Positions 1 through 8,032 of a stretch of DNA of 64,000 bases are shown in pieces. The notes beneath the pieces are model-generated. The model was not told where the DNA came from. It saw nothing but the letters and a program-made list of their open reading frames with translations, and ran no database searches. The stretch is taken from the NCBI GenBank assembly GCA_900315305.1, contig OMYS01000014.1, positions 1-64,000 of the forward strand. The letters are read 5' to 3'. Source of the DNA: an uncultured Eubacteriales bacterium (GTDB lineage Bacteria > Bacillota > Clostridia > Lachnospirales > Lachnospiraceae). How positions within the stretch are numbered: position 1 is the stretch's first letter; each line of letters opens with the position of its first letter. Position numbers and translations under genes: made by a program.

Positions 1-414
1 GGCGCGGACACGCAGGGATGGCTTCCGGGGCTTGAGGAGGACAAGGAGCTCTTTCGGCGCGTGCGCTCTCTTGAGCTTCTCGATGAGAGGTGGCGCAGCA
101 TCATGGATGAGGTGGAGGCGCTTTCCTTCGGGGATGCATCCTTCGGAAATGAGGAGCAGACAGACCGGTGGTTTACAAAGCTCGGCGTGTATTTTCTGTT
201 CCGGTACATGATCGACTCGTATTTTGACGGCGGGGGCGACGGCGTGATCCGCTTTACATCGAGAAGTCTCCGGTACATCTGGCTTATGTGCCTGGCCCGC
301 GCGAAGCGGCTCGGGCGCATGCTCACGGACGAGGACCTCACGGACATCGCGCATCTCTATTCGAGGCAGGTTGAGCACTCGGAGGAGAACGTGGCGGTGA
401 TGAAGGAGGCGTGA
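1..414 (+). CDS. C-terminal part of a FliB-like flagellin lysine N-methylase (5' end outside window)
   Basis: The frame is open from base 1 and stops at 412-414, so only the last 137 codons are present. The visible part has an aromatic-rich stretch (YFLFRYMIDSYFDG) and ends with LYSRQVEHSEENVAVM. From memory, this pattern is typical of the C-terminus of FliB-family proteins, Fe-S enzymes that methylate flagellin lysines. The Cys cluster that would confirm the family lies upstream of the window. FliB assignment is therefore by C-terminal resemblance only. No flagellar gene follows; the next 400 bases are repeats. Confidence 0.6.
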   Translation, partial: GADTQGWLPGLEEDKELFRRVRSLELLDERWRSIMDEVEALSFGDASFGNEEQTDRWFTKLGVYFLFRYMIDSYFDGGGDGVIRFTSRSLRYIWLMCLARAKRLGRMLTDEDLTDIAHLYSRQVEHSEENVAVMKEA

Positions 415-415
415 T

Positions 416-440
416 CCTTATCCCATTGCGACTGGACTTA
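416..440. repeat. R2 repeat end fragment (25 bp, repeated at 641-665)
   Basis: These 25 bases, starting two bases after the stop of the preceding gene, are identical to 641-665, the right end of the R2 element at 494-669. They look like the leftover end of a second R2 copy. The interval 415-828 contains no gene; it holds this fragment, an R3 fragment, one R2 element, a terminator and a promoter. Confidence 0.7.
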
Positions 441-447
441 AATAACG

Positions 448-490
448 ATTCAGCATCCCAGGACTCGAAACGCTTCGCGTTTCTCGGGGG
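448..490. repeat. R3 repeat fragment
   Basis: The stretch beginning TTCAGCATCCC and running through an imperfect hairpin (GAAACGC / GCGTTTC) matches the left ends of the R3 elements at 46991 and 55940. It is cut off where the R2 element begins at 494, which suggests that R2 inserted into an older R3 copy. Confidence 0.65.
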
Positions 491-493
491 GGG

Positions 494-669
494 TGTATAA
501 GTCCCCCGCATCGCTTCACGCCTTCGGCGTTTTCGCGCTGCTAACAGGCATTCGCATTCTCGTGCCGCTTACGCGTCACTTCATGCTCATACCTGTTGTC
601 GTCGCGAATGGGATTTCGGTCAGGCAGGCAAGCCTGCCGCCCTTATCCCATTGCGACTGGACTTATACA
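494..669 (-). repeat. R2 palindromic element, 176 bp
   Basis: The ends are an 11-bp perfect inverted repeat (TGTATAAGTCC at 494-504, complement at 659-669). The interior, read on the minus strand, matches 42857-42921 with few mismatches, including GACAACAGGTATGAGCATG and TGACGCGTAAGCGGCA. It holds no plausible gene. The shared ends and interior at two distant sites in opposite orientations suggest a mobile, non-coding element. Confidence 0.75.
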
Positions 670-682
670 TAAACAAATTTTA

Positions 683-720
683 GCTGCTGTATACGAATTG
701 TATACAGCAGTTCTTTTTTT
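683..720 (+). terminator. Rho-independent terminator before the rnf promoter
   Basis: A 12-bp stem (GCTGCTGTATAC, 5-base loop) is followed by a run of T (711-720). It would insulate the rnf promoter at 742 from upstream reading. Confidence 0.8.
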
Positions 721-741
721 ATATCGTGATGAGGAAATCCT

Positions 742-750
742 TGATATAAT
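742..750 (+). promoter_or_regulatory. Extended -10 promoter of the rnf operon
   Basis: TGATATAAT matches the extended -10 consensus TGnTATAAT. No good -35 is visible at the usual spacing. It lies just after the terminator and about 80 bases before the rnfC start codon, so it is the natural promoter for the rnf genes. Confidence 0.55.
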
Positions 751-828
751 GAACAGGACAGACGTCAAGTCCTGTGCCGGTCTGTGCAGAAAGCACAAAA
801 CGGAACACAAGGAGAAAGGAGTGATGAA

Positions 829-2180
829 ATGAGTCGGACAATCAAAGGCGGGGTCCATCCGCCGGAACACAAGGAACTTTCCGAGCTCGTATATCCGCTC
901 TCTCAGCATATCGGACGTCCGGCAAAGCCGGTCGTGAAGAAGGGCGATCACGTTCTGGTCGGACAGAGGATCGCGGAAGCGGACGGATTTGTGTCCGCCT
1001 GCATCTGCAGCAGCTGCTCGGGAACCGTGAAGGCGATTGAGAAACGCCGCACGAATGCAGGCACCTATGGCGAATGCATTGTCGTAGATAATGACGGACA
1101 GTTCACAGAGGCGCCGGACTATGGAAAAGAGGTCAGCTGGGAGACTCTGACAAATGAAGAGATCATCGGAAAGATCCGCGATGCGGGTATCATCGGCATG
1201 GGCGGAGCCGGTTTTCCGACCGCTGTCAAGCTCATGCCGAAGAATCCGGACGCGATCCGCCATGTCATTGTGAACGGCGCGGAGTGCGAGCCGTATATTA
1301 CCTGTGATGATCAGCTGATGCGGACGCGCGCGGATGACATCGTCGAGGGACTTCAGATTGTCATGCGGCTGTTCCCGAATGCGGAGGGCGTCATTCTGAT
1401 TGAGGACAACAAGCCGGAGGCTATTGCGGCCATGACAGCTGCGGTCGCGGGACACGGCCATGTGCGGGTCGTTGTGGCGAAGACGAAGTACCCGCAGGGC
1501 GGCGAGAAGTCGATCATCAGTCTTGTGACAGGAATCTACACGAAGGTGAGCGAGCTCCCGGCGGAGGCGGGCTGCATAGTCGACAATGTGGCGACGGTCC
1601 TTGCGATCCGGAATGCCGTGCGCTTCTCGGAGCCGCTGATTCGCCGGATGGTGACTGTGACGGGCGATGCCGTTGCGAAGCCGTCCAATCTGATTGTGCG
1701 GATCGGCACGAGCGCGAGGCCGCGGGAGGTATCCGCGAGGGAGTAACTCTCGAGAAGGCGCTCTTTGGCGGACCGATGATGGGAGTTGCGGTGGCGGAGC
1801 TCTCCGTTCCGATCCAGAAGGGCTCCAACGCGCTGACGCTTCTCACGCATGATGAGACAATGGATGCGCAGCGGGAGATGACCGCCTGCATCCGTTGCGG
1901 CCGGTGCGTTCACGTATGTCCGATGGGACTTATGCCGGAAATGATGGCGTCCGCAGCAGAGAAAAAGGATTATGAGAGCTATGAAAAGAAGTTCTACGGC
2001 CTTGAGTGCATTCAGTGCGGCTCCTGCACCTATATCTGTCCGGCGAAACGCCCCTTAACGCAGCTCTTTAAGGTTGCAAAGGCAGAAATTATGGCTGAAA
2101 AGCGGGCGAGGGCCACTGCTGAGAAGCTGAAGGCAGAGGCTGCGAAAAAACCGGCGTCTTCAGGAAAGGAGGATAAGTGA
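829..2180 (+). pseudogene. rnfC: rnfC, Rnf complex subunit C, split by a frameshift near 1716
   Basis: RnfC is the peripheral NADH/FMN subunit that passes electrons between NADH and the Rnf Fe-S chain. The first part (829-1746) starts at ATG 829 after a GGAGAAAGGAG site and has the N-terminal domain, the glycine-rich GMGGAGFP near residue 123 and NGAECEPY near 149. The second part carries both ferredoxin-type clusters, CIRCGRCVHVCP (about 1888-1923) and CIQCGSCTYICP (about 2008-2043). The frame shifts by -1 between IGTSA and EAAGG: the -1 frame upstream of 1776 reads EAAGGIREGV into FGGPMMG without a stop. The linker is also a few residues short compared with typical RnfC, favouring a roughly 10- or 13-base deletion. 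No slippery heptamer is present. A sequencing or assembly error remains possible. Confidence 0.85.
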
Positions 2181-3748
2181 TGGCAGAAGAAAAGGTTCTT
2201 CATATGTCATCCGGGCCGCACGTCCGGAGCAGACTGAAGACAAGCTCCGTCATGCTCGGAGTGATCATTTCGCTGATGCCGGCGACGATCATCGGTATCT
2301 GGAACTTCGGTCCGTCCGCGCTGGGTACGGTGCTCGCAAGTGTCGTGGCCGCCGTTCTCACGGAATATCTGTTTGACCGGATTGTACACAAGGAGAATAC
2401 GGTAAAGGACGGAAGCGCGGTTGTGACAGGCATCCTTCTTGCGCTTGTCCTTCCGAACGGCACGCCGCTCTATATCCCGATCATCGGCGCCGTCTTTGCG
2501 ATTCTCGTCGTCAAATGCTTCTTCGGAGGACTCGGGAAGAACTTTATGAACCCGGCGCTTGCCGCCAGATGCTTCCTTCTGATCTCCTTCGGCACGCAGA
2601 TGACAAGATACGAGATCGACGGCGTATCCAGTGCGACTCCGCTTGCGAATCTTGCAGCAGGGGGAAATGAGAGTCTCCTCAATATGTTCCTCGGCAGGAC
2701 GAACGGCGTTATCGGCTGCTCGATCCTTGGTCTCTTGATCGGCGGCATCTTCCTGTGGGCGATCGGCGGCATCACCTGGCAGATCCCGGTGTCGGTGCTC
2801 GCGTCGTTCACACTGTTTATGGCCATCTTCGGAGGCCATGGCTTAAGCCCGGTCTATCTCCTTCAGCAGATCTGCGGAGGCGGCGTCGTGATGGCGGCGT
2901 TCTTCATGGCGACTGACCCCGTGACGAGCCCGGTCGCCGGCAGGGGACAGCTGATCTACGGATGTCTGGTGGGCATACTGTCCGGTCTCTTCCGTGTGTA
3001 CGGGAGCTCGGCGGACTCTGTAAGCTATGCGGTCATTATCTCGAACCTGTTTACACCGCTCATTGACATGATGCCTGCTCCGAAGCCGTACGCGTACAGG
3101 AAACGGCACGCGGCGGAAGATGCGGGGCAGAAGAAGCCCTTCCGCTTCCCGAAGCCGGCTCTCATTTTGTGCGTGATCACGCTGATCGCCGGCCTTCTTC
3201 TCAGCACGGTATACGGCATGACGAAGGCGCAGATCGCGCTGAAGCAGGAGGAGGAGAAGACCGCTTCCTACAAGGAGGTCCTCCCGGACGCAGACAAATT
3301 CAGCACGGGCTCTGATCTCAAGTCAAAAGTTGCTGCCCTTGACGGAAAGACGTACGGGACCTCGTTCGGCAAGGTCACGATCGACGGGGCTGTGGAAGGC
3401 AAGAACAGCTCGGGCGATACCGTCGGCTATGTCATTGCGGTTACGAGCGGCGACGGCTTCAACGGTGACATCTCGCTGTCTGTCGGTATTCTCACGGATG
3501 GTACGGTCAATGGCATTTCATTTACCACACTCAATGAGACGGCAGGCATGGGCATGAAGGCGGAGGAGCCGGCGTTCAAGGACCAGTTTGCCGGAAAGAA
3601 CGTGGACTCATTTGTCCTCAATAAGCAGGGCGGATCGACGGAGGACAATCAGATCGATTCGATCTCCGGTGCGTCCATTACATCCGGCGCGGTTGTGAAC
3701 GCGGTCAATGCGGCCGTCGATTTCTACAGAAACCAGATTGCAAAGTGA
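2180..3748 (+). CDS. RnfD-RnfG fusion protein of the Rnf electron transport complex
   Basis: One 522-residue reading frame joins two subunits that are usually separate. Residues 1 to about 310 are RnfD: many membrane segments, the SSATPL motif where FMN is expected to be attached through Thr, and ATDPVTSP. A short basic and charged linker (YRKRHAAEDAGQKKPFRF) follows. From about residue 322 comes RnfG: one membrane anchor (ALILCVITLIAGLLL), then an exported FMN-binding domain with SGASITSGAV near the C-terminus, the covalent FMN site. In family order rnfG follows rnfD, so fusion of neighbours explains it. The ATG at 2180 overlaps the rnfC stop and has a GGAAAGGAGG site. Confidence 0.92.
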   Translation: MAEEKVLHMSSGPHVRSRLKTSSVMLGVIISLMPATIIGIWNFGPSALGTVLASVVAAVLTEYLFDRIVHKENTVKDGSAVVTGILLALVLPNGTPLYIPIIGAVFAILVVKCFFGGLGKNFMNPALAARCFLLISFGTQMTRYEIDGVSSATPLANLAAGGNESLLNMFLGRTNGVIGCSILGLLIGGIFLWAIGGITWQIPVSVLASFTLFMAIFGGHGLSPVYLLQQICGGGVVMAAFFMATDPVTSPVAGRGQLIYGCLVGILSGLFRVYGSSADSVSYAVIISNLFTPLIDMMPAPKPYAYRKRHAAEDAGQKKPFRFPKPALILCVITLIAGLLLSTVYGMTKAQIALKQEEEKTASYKEVLPDADKFSTGSDLKSKVAALDGKTYGTSFGKVTIDGAVEGKNSSGDTVGYVIAVTSGDGFNGDISLSVGILTDGTVNGISFTTLNETAGMGMKAEEPAFKDQFAGKNVDSFVLNKQGGSTEDNQIDSISGASITSGAVVNAVNAAVDFYRNQIAK

Positions 3749-3764
3749 GAAAGGAGGAAATGAG

Positions 3765-4463
3765 ATGAACCAGTATACGGAACGGATCTATAATGGTGTT
3801 GTCAAGGAAAATCCGACGCTCGTTCTGATGCTCGGCATGTGTCCGACACTCGCGGTCAGCACGTCTGCGACGAACGGCATCGGCATGGGACTGTCGACGC
3901 TGGCGGTACTCGTCGCGTCGAATCTGATCATTTCCCTGCTGAGACATGTGATCCCGGATGAGGTCAGACTTCCGGCCTATATCGTCATTGTCGCGACGCT
4001 TGTCACGGCTGTCGAGCTACTGATTGAGGCATATCTTCCGGCGCTCTATGACGCGCTCGGAATTTATATTCCGCTGATCGTTGTCAACTGTATTATTCTC
4101 GGACGTGCGGAGGCTTACGCCAATAAGCACAGACCGCTTCTTTCCGTCTTCGACGGAGTCGGCATGGGACTCGGATTTACGATCTCGCTGACAATCCTCG
4201 GCCTCATCCGTGAGCTTGTCGGCGCGGGCACTGCATTTGGCGTGCAGGTCCTCCCGAAGTCATACAATCCGATCGGCATCTTCGTCAAGGCGCCGGGCGC
4301 GTTCCTTGTGATCGCCTTTATGATCATGGTTATGAACGCCTGCGGAAAGAAGACCCGCCAGAGAGAGCTTGTCACATCCGGATGCGACGGAAACTGCGCG
4401 TGCTGCGCGGTACACGGAATGGAAGACGGACAGAACCTGTCCGGGAAGGGAGATAAATCATGA
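3765..4463 (+). CDS. rnfE: RnfE, Rnf complex membrane subunit E
   Basis: RnfE is one of the two homologous integral membrane subunits (with RnfA) that form the core of the ion-translocating Rnf complex. The 232-residue protein shows about six hydrophobic segments, the N-terminal ENPTLVLMLGMCPTLAVS with its Fe-S-related Cys, and the second-half VVNCIILGRAEAYA. The C-terminus has an unusual Cys-rich tail (CDGNCACCAVHG), which some clostridial RnfE proteins carry. Start ATG 3765 follows AAAGGAGG; an in-frame upstream codon at 3708 lies inside rnfDG and is rejected. The stop overlaps the rnfA start. Confidence 0.93.
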   Translation: MNQYTERIYNGVVKENPTLVLMLGMCPTLAVSTSATNGIGMGLSTLAVLVASNLIISLLRHVIPDEVRLPAYIVIVATLVTAVELLIEAYLPALYDALGIYIPLIVVNCIILGRAEAYANKHRPLLSVFDGVGMGLGFTISLTILGLIRELVGAGTAFGVQVLPKSYNPIGIFVKAPGAFLVIAFMIMVMNACGKKTRQRELVTSGCDGNCACCAVHGMEDGQNLSGKGDKS

Positions 4464-5038
4464 CAACGTACATTATGATTATCGTGACCTGTGCCCTGAT
4501 CAATAACGTCGTCCTGATTCAGTTCCTCGGAATCTGCTCGTTCCTCGGCGTATCGCAGCAGATGAAGGCGTCGGTCAGCCTCGGCATGGCGGTCACGCTC
4601 GTGACGACGGTCTCGTCTGCGGTCGCGTGGGCGCTCTACACGCTGATCCTTGTGCCGCTTGGACTTGAATACATGAAGACGATCGTGTTCATTCTCGTGA
4701 TCGCCGCGCTCGTCCAGTGCGTCGAGATGTTCCTGAAGAAGACGTCGCCGGCCATCTACAAGGCCCTCGGTATCTATCTTCCGCTGATCACGACGAACTG
4801 CGCGGTCCTCGGTGTCGCCCTGACAAATGTGCAGGATGAATATAATCTCCTGCAGAGCGTCCTCGCGGGACTCGGAACAGGGCTCGGCTACACGCTGGCC
4901 ATTGTTCTTCTCGCGGGAATCCGGAGCCGCATCGATGAGTCGGACCTGCCAAAGCCGCTCAGGGGAGCACCGGTTGTTCTGCTTTCCGCGGCTCTCATGT
5001 CAATTGCATTTATGGGCTTTTCCGGGCTCGGAAGATAA
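4460..5038 (+). CDS. rnfA: RnfA, Rnf complex membrane subunit A
   Basis: RnfA pairs with RnfE in the membrane and helps hold the intramembrane Fe-S centre through Cys residues such as those in QFLGICSFLGVS and TTNCAVLGVA. It is a 192-residue, six-helix protein of normal family length. The ATGA overlap with rnfE indicates translational coupling, and rnfB follows 14 bases later. Confidence 0.94.
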   Translation: MTTYIMIIVTCALINNVVLIQFLGICSFLGVSQQMKASVSLGMAVTLVTTVSSAVAWALYTLILVPLGLEYMKTIVFILVIAALVQCVEMFLKKTSPAIYKALGIYLPLITTNCAVLGVALTNVQDEYNLLQSVLAGLGTGLGYTLAIVLLAGIRSRIDESDLPKPLRGAPVVLLSAALMSIAFMGFSGLGR

Positions 5039-5052
5039 GGGGGTGAGACGAT

Positions 5053-5853
5053 ATGTCAGGAATTATCATTGCGACGGTCGTTCTCGCCGTCATCGGCGTC
5101 GTGGTCGGCGTCGCGCTCGTCTCTGTCGGGCGGAAGTTTCATGTGGACACCGATCCGAGAGTGACTGAGGTCCGGGACTGCCTTCCGGGTAACAACTGCG
5201 GCGCGTGCGGCTATGCCGGCTGCGACGCGATGGCGGAGGCGATCGCCGCAGGCGAGGCACCGGTGAACGGATGTCCCGTCGGAGGCGGCCCTGTCGCGGA
5301 AAAGATCGGAAAAATCATGGGCGTGGATGCCGCTGCGGAGGAGAGAAAAATTGCATTTGTCAGATGCAAGGGAAGCTGCGACGTGACGAAGGAGCGCGGC
5401 GAATATGTCGGCATCAGGGACTGCCGGGCCGCCGTGCTCTCGGGCATTTCCATCTGGGAGTGTGACTACGGCTGCGTCGGCTTCGGCTCCTGCGTGAACG
5501 TCTGCCCGGAAAATGCCATTCATGTGGAGAACGGCGTCGCGATTGTCGACCGGAAGAAATGCATCGGCTGCGGCCTCTGTGTGAAGGCCTGCCCGAAGCA
5601 CCTGATCGAGCTGATCCCGGCGAGCCGCACGCAGGCCGTGCGCTGCAGCAACCATGACAAGGGACGGGCCGTCCGGAATGTCTGCAATGCGGGCTGCATC
5701 GGCTGCGGCCTGTGCGTGCGGCAGTGCGCGTATGATGCGATTCATGTCGACGGGAACCTGGCGCATATTGACTACGCGAAGTGTGAGCTGTGCGGAAAAT
5801 GCGACGACAAGTGCCCGGCCCATATTATCGCGGACTTAAGAGAAGGGAACTGA
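5053..5853 (+). CDS. rnfB: RnfB, Rnf complex ferredoxin-like subunit B
   Basis: RnfB takes electrons from reduced ferredoxin and feeds the Rnf chain. The 266-residue protein has one N-terminal membrane anchor (residues about 3-25), then the CLPGNNCGACGYAGC cluster site, then CDYGCVGFGSCVNVCP, CIGCGLCVKACP, CIGCGLCVRQCA and CELCGKCDDKCP. This gives the several 4Fe-4S sites expected of clostridial RnfB. It is the last rnf gene, in the usual clostridial order C-D-G-E-A-B. With rnfC broken, the working state of the complex is uncertain. Confidence 0.95.
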   Translation: MSGIIIATVVLAVIGVVVGVALVSVGRKFHVDTDPRVTEVRDCLPGNNCGACGYAGCDAMAEAIAAGEAPVNGCPVGGGPVAEKIGKIMGVDAAAEERKIAFVRCKGSCDVTKERGEYVGIRDCRAAVLSGISIWECDYGCVGFGSCVNVCPENAIHVENGVAIVDRKKCIGCGLCVKACPKHLIELIPASRTQAVRCSNHDKGRAVRNVCNAGCIGCGLCVRQCAYDAIHVDGNLAHIDYAKCELCGKCDDKCPAHIIADLREGN

Positions 5854-5903
5854 ATGTTTCCGCGAGAAGCTTCGCGGCACATATACCAAAGGAGGTATAG
5901 AAA

Positions 5904-6365
5904 ATGAAAATCGCCATGGCAAATGACCACGCGGGCACAAGGCTGAAGCAGGAGATCAAGGCGTATCTCGAGTCGGAGGGCCACGAGGTCGTCGATTTCG
6001 GGACATACGACGAGGAGTCCTGCGACCTCAGTGATTTCGTCTATCCGGCTTCTCTCGCCGTCGCAAAGGGCGAGTGCGACCGGGGCATCTTCGTCGACGG
6101 CGTCGGCTACGGGAGCGCGATGATCGCAAACAAAATAAGCGGCATCTACGCCTGCGTGTGCCAGGACCCGTTCTGCGCCTCACTTGCGCGCCAGCACAAC
6201 GACGCGAATGTTCTGTGCATTGGCGGGAAGATCATCGGCGGCATGATCGCGATGGAGATTGTGAAGACATGGATGGCGACGGAGCCGCTCACGGCAGAAA
6301 AATACGTGAGACGCCGCAACAAGGTGAAGAAAATTAACGACAGGCACTGCGTGCCGGTGAAATAA
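5904..6365 (+). CDS. RpiB/LacA/LacB-family protein lacking the usual catalytic Cys
   Basis: The 153-residue protein matches the RpiB fold family of sugar-phosphate isomerases: MKIAMANDHAG at the N-terminus, then GYGSAMIANK and ARQHNDANVLCIGGKIIG. In typical RpiB the stretch before GTG/GYG contains a Cys that acts as base; here it reads FVDGVGYG, with no Cys. Some actinobacterial RpiB proteins use Glu instead, so activity cannot be excluded, but the substrate is unclear. A strong AAAGGAGG site precedes ATG 5904. It follows rnfB after 50 bases, so cotranscription is possible, and a hairpin follows the stop. Confidence 0.8.
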   Translation: MKIAMANDHAGTRLKQEIKAYLESEGHEVVDFGTYDEESCDLSDFVYPASLAVAKGECDRGIFVDGVGYGSAMIANKISGIYACVCQDPFCASLARQHNDANVLCIGGKIIGGMIAMEIVKTWMATEPLTAEKYVRRRNKVKKINDRHCVPVK

Positions 6366-6397
6366 ACGGAATATGCTGACATAAGGAACGGCTGCTC

Positions 6398-6430
6398 ACT
6401 CCGCATGCAGATTTTTTGCATGCGGAGTGA
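6398..6430 (+). other. Perfect 13-bp hairpin after the RpiB-like gene
   Basis: CACTCCGCATGCA pairs perfectly with 6418-6430 across a 7-base loop. The T residues are in the loop and none follow the stem, so it is not a standard intrinsic terminator. It may protect the mRNA 3' end or be a protein-binding palindrome. Confidence 0.6.
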
Positions 6431-6516
6431 AGCTGTGTCCGGAAAAAGGCATCCCGGCAGATAGAAGCTGCGTTCGGGTGCAGGCACCCTGGCAGCCGAT
6501 CGAAAGGAGGACGGAA

Positions 6517-7581
6517 GTGGCAGAGCAGAAGCGGCGACATATAGCAGACGAGATGGAGAAAAGACAGGACGAGCTCGACCGGCGCTATGAGAAGCAGCAG
6601 ATCGGAAAGGCAGAGAAATCGCGGTTCCGCGTGACCCGTCTGCTGCACCGTCTCAAGGCGAGAATCGGGCAGGATGCGAAGTCCCTGCGGGTGTACAGCA
6701 TTCTGCGGGTCCTCGTGATCTTCACGATGATCCGCTCATTTTTTACAGGAAGCTATGAAAATGCGGCGCTCTGCCTGCTCTCGCTGATTCTGTTTCTCAT
6801 GCCCGCGTTCTTTGAGGAAAATCTGCACATCGTGATTCCGACCCCGTTTGAGATCACTATTTATCTCTTCATCTATGCGGCGGAGATTCTCGGCGAAATC
6901 AACCACTACTACACGATGATACCCGGCTGGGACACGATGCTCCACACACTGAATGGTTTTTTGTGCGCGGCCGTCGGCTTCTCGCTCGTCGATATCCTGA
7001 ATCAGAAGTCGCAGAGATTTCATTTGTCGGCGGGATATCTCGCACTCGTCGCGTTCTGCTTCTCGATGACGATCGGTGTCTGCTGGGAGTTCTTCGAGTT
7101 CACGATGGACCAGCTGTTCCAGCTCGACATGCAGAAGGATTACATCGTGAAGACGATCGGCTCCGTGACGCTTGATCCGACGCACTCGCAGATCCCTGTC
7201 AAGGTGAAGAATATCACAAAGACGGTGATCTACACGGCGTCCGGCAGGACAGTGACCATTGAAGGCGGCTATCTTGATATCGGCATCATCGATACGATGA
7301 AGGACCTGATGGTCAATTTCGTCGGCGCACTTGCCTTCAGCATCTTCGGATTTCTGTACTTAAGCGGAAAGGACAGGAAGAGGGCGAGAATCGGAAATGC
7401 GATTGTCGACGGACTGATTCTGCACCGCGAGGATGAGCCTCCGGCAGCGGAGGAGCTCGAGGAGGAAGAGGAAGAAGAGAAAGCGATCCGGACCAGGGCA
7501 GACCCTGTGCGCGGAAAGGAAAAGACTTCATCGAAAGCCGGACAGTCAGAAGAAAAGTCAGAGCCGGGTAACTTTTTATGA
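6517..7581 (+). CDS. Conserved polytopic membrane protein of unknown function
   Basis: A 354-residue protein starting at GTG 6517, chosen because AAAGGAGG lies six bases upstream; an in-frame codon at 6427 would place the start in a hairpin. It begins with a highly charged cytoplasmic stretch, then has about six membrane segments including ENAALCLLSLILFLM, MLHTLNGFLCAAVGFSLVDIL and LALVAFCFSMTIGVCWEFFEF. The end is very acidic and then basic (runs of E, then K/S/E). A HTLNG...WEFFEF core occurs in uncharacterised bacterial membrane proteins, but I cannot name the family with certainty. A HicB-like gene follows 12 bases later. Confidence 0.7.
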   Translation: MAEQKRRHIADEMEKRQDELDRRYEKQQIGKAEKSRFRVTRLLHRLKARIGQDAKSLRVYSILRVLVIFTMIRSFFTGSYENAALCLLSLILFLMPAFFEENLHIVIPTPFEITIYLFIYAAEILGEINHYYTMIPGWDTMLHTLNGFLCAAVGFSLVDILNQKSQRFHLSAGYLALVAFCFSMTIGVCWEFFEFTMDQLFQLDMQKDYIVKTIGSVTLDPTHSQIPVKVKNITKTVIYTASGRTVTIEGGYLDIGIIDTMKDLMVNFVGALAFSIFGFLYLSGKDRKRARIGNAIVDGLILHREDEPPAAEELEEEEEEEKAIRTRADPVRGKEKTSSKAGQSEEKSEPGNFL

Positions 7582-7593
7582 AAGGAGAAGATC

Positions 7594-7875
7594 ATGCGAT
7601 TTGTATATCCTGCAGTATTTGAAAAAAAGGAGGACGGCACCTACCACGCCTCATTCCCTGACCTCGAGGACTGCGAGGCAGACGGAGATTCACTCGAAGA
7701 GCTCATGAAGAATGCCAACGAGGCGATGTTCAACTGGATTGACATTGAGCTCCACGAGGATGATCCCTGCCTGCCGCCGGCCTCCTACCCGGATGAGATT
7801 CACCTTAAAAATGACAGGCAGAGCGTCCACAATATTCTGGTCCACTACCGGATGGTGGAGGGCTGGGACGAGTGA
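7594..7875 (+). CDS. HicB-like antitoxin-fold protein without a HicA partner
   Basis: The 93-residue protein has the HicB N-terminal fold signature: YPAVFEKKEDGTYHASFPDLEDCEADGDSLEELMKN split over two beta-strands and a helix. The sequence lacks an obvious C-terminal DNA-binding domain. HicB proteins normally neutralise the HicA mRNA-cleaving toxin encoded next to them, but no HicA-sized gene with the double-stranded RNA-binding motif is found on either side. Solo HicB-like proteins are common in Clostridia and may have other jobs. A GAAAGGAG site precedes the ATG. Confidence 0.75.
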   Translation: MRFVYPAVFEKKEDGTYHASFPDLEDCEADGDSLEELMKNANEAMFNWIDIELHEDDPCLPPASYPDEIHLKNDRQSVHNILVHYRMVEGWDE

Positions 7876-7880
7876 GGTGA

Positions 7881-8028
7881 GTGCATATCCGGGAGGGGAC
7901 GGACTCCGGCTCCCCATGGCCGCGCGCACTCACAGGTGGAAAGGCAGCGGAGGTAAGTAAGTGCATATCCGGGAGGGGACGGACTCTGGCTTCCCCGTAG
8001 CCGCGCGCTCGCAGATGGGAAGGCGGTG
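7881..8028. repeat. Tandem direct repeat, two copies, 80-bp period
   Basis: The 26 bases beginning GTGCATATCCGGGAGGGGAC at 7881 recur at 7961. The following segment (CCGCGCGC ... CAGATGGGAAGGC) is also shared with small differences. The pair fills the gap between the convergent HicB-like gene and the NUDIX-Maf gene; no terminator hairpin is apparent there. Confidence 0.8.
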
Positions 8029-8032
8029 CATG

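Noticed and set aside
596-832. Small gene upstream of rnfC
   Set aside because: The frame runs through the R2 end, a terminator and the rnf promoter, so it is not a real gene.
1690-1760. Programmed -1 frameshift in rnfC
   Set aside because: No slippery heptamer is present, and the linker is too short, so a deletion or sequence error is more likely.
7594-7875. Complete HicAB toxin-antitoxin system
   Set aside because: No HicA-like gene is found within the flanking several hundred bases on either strand.
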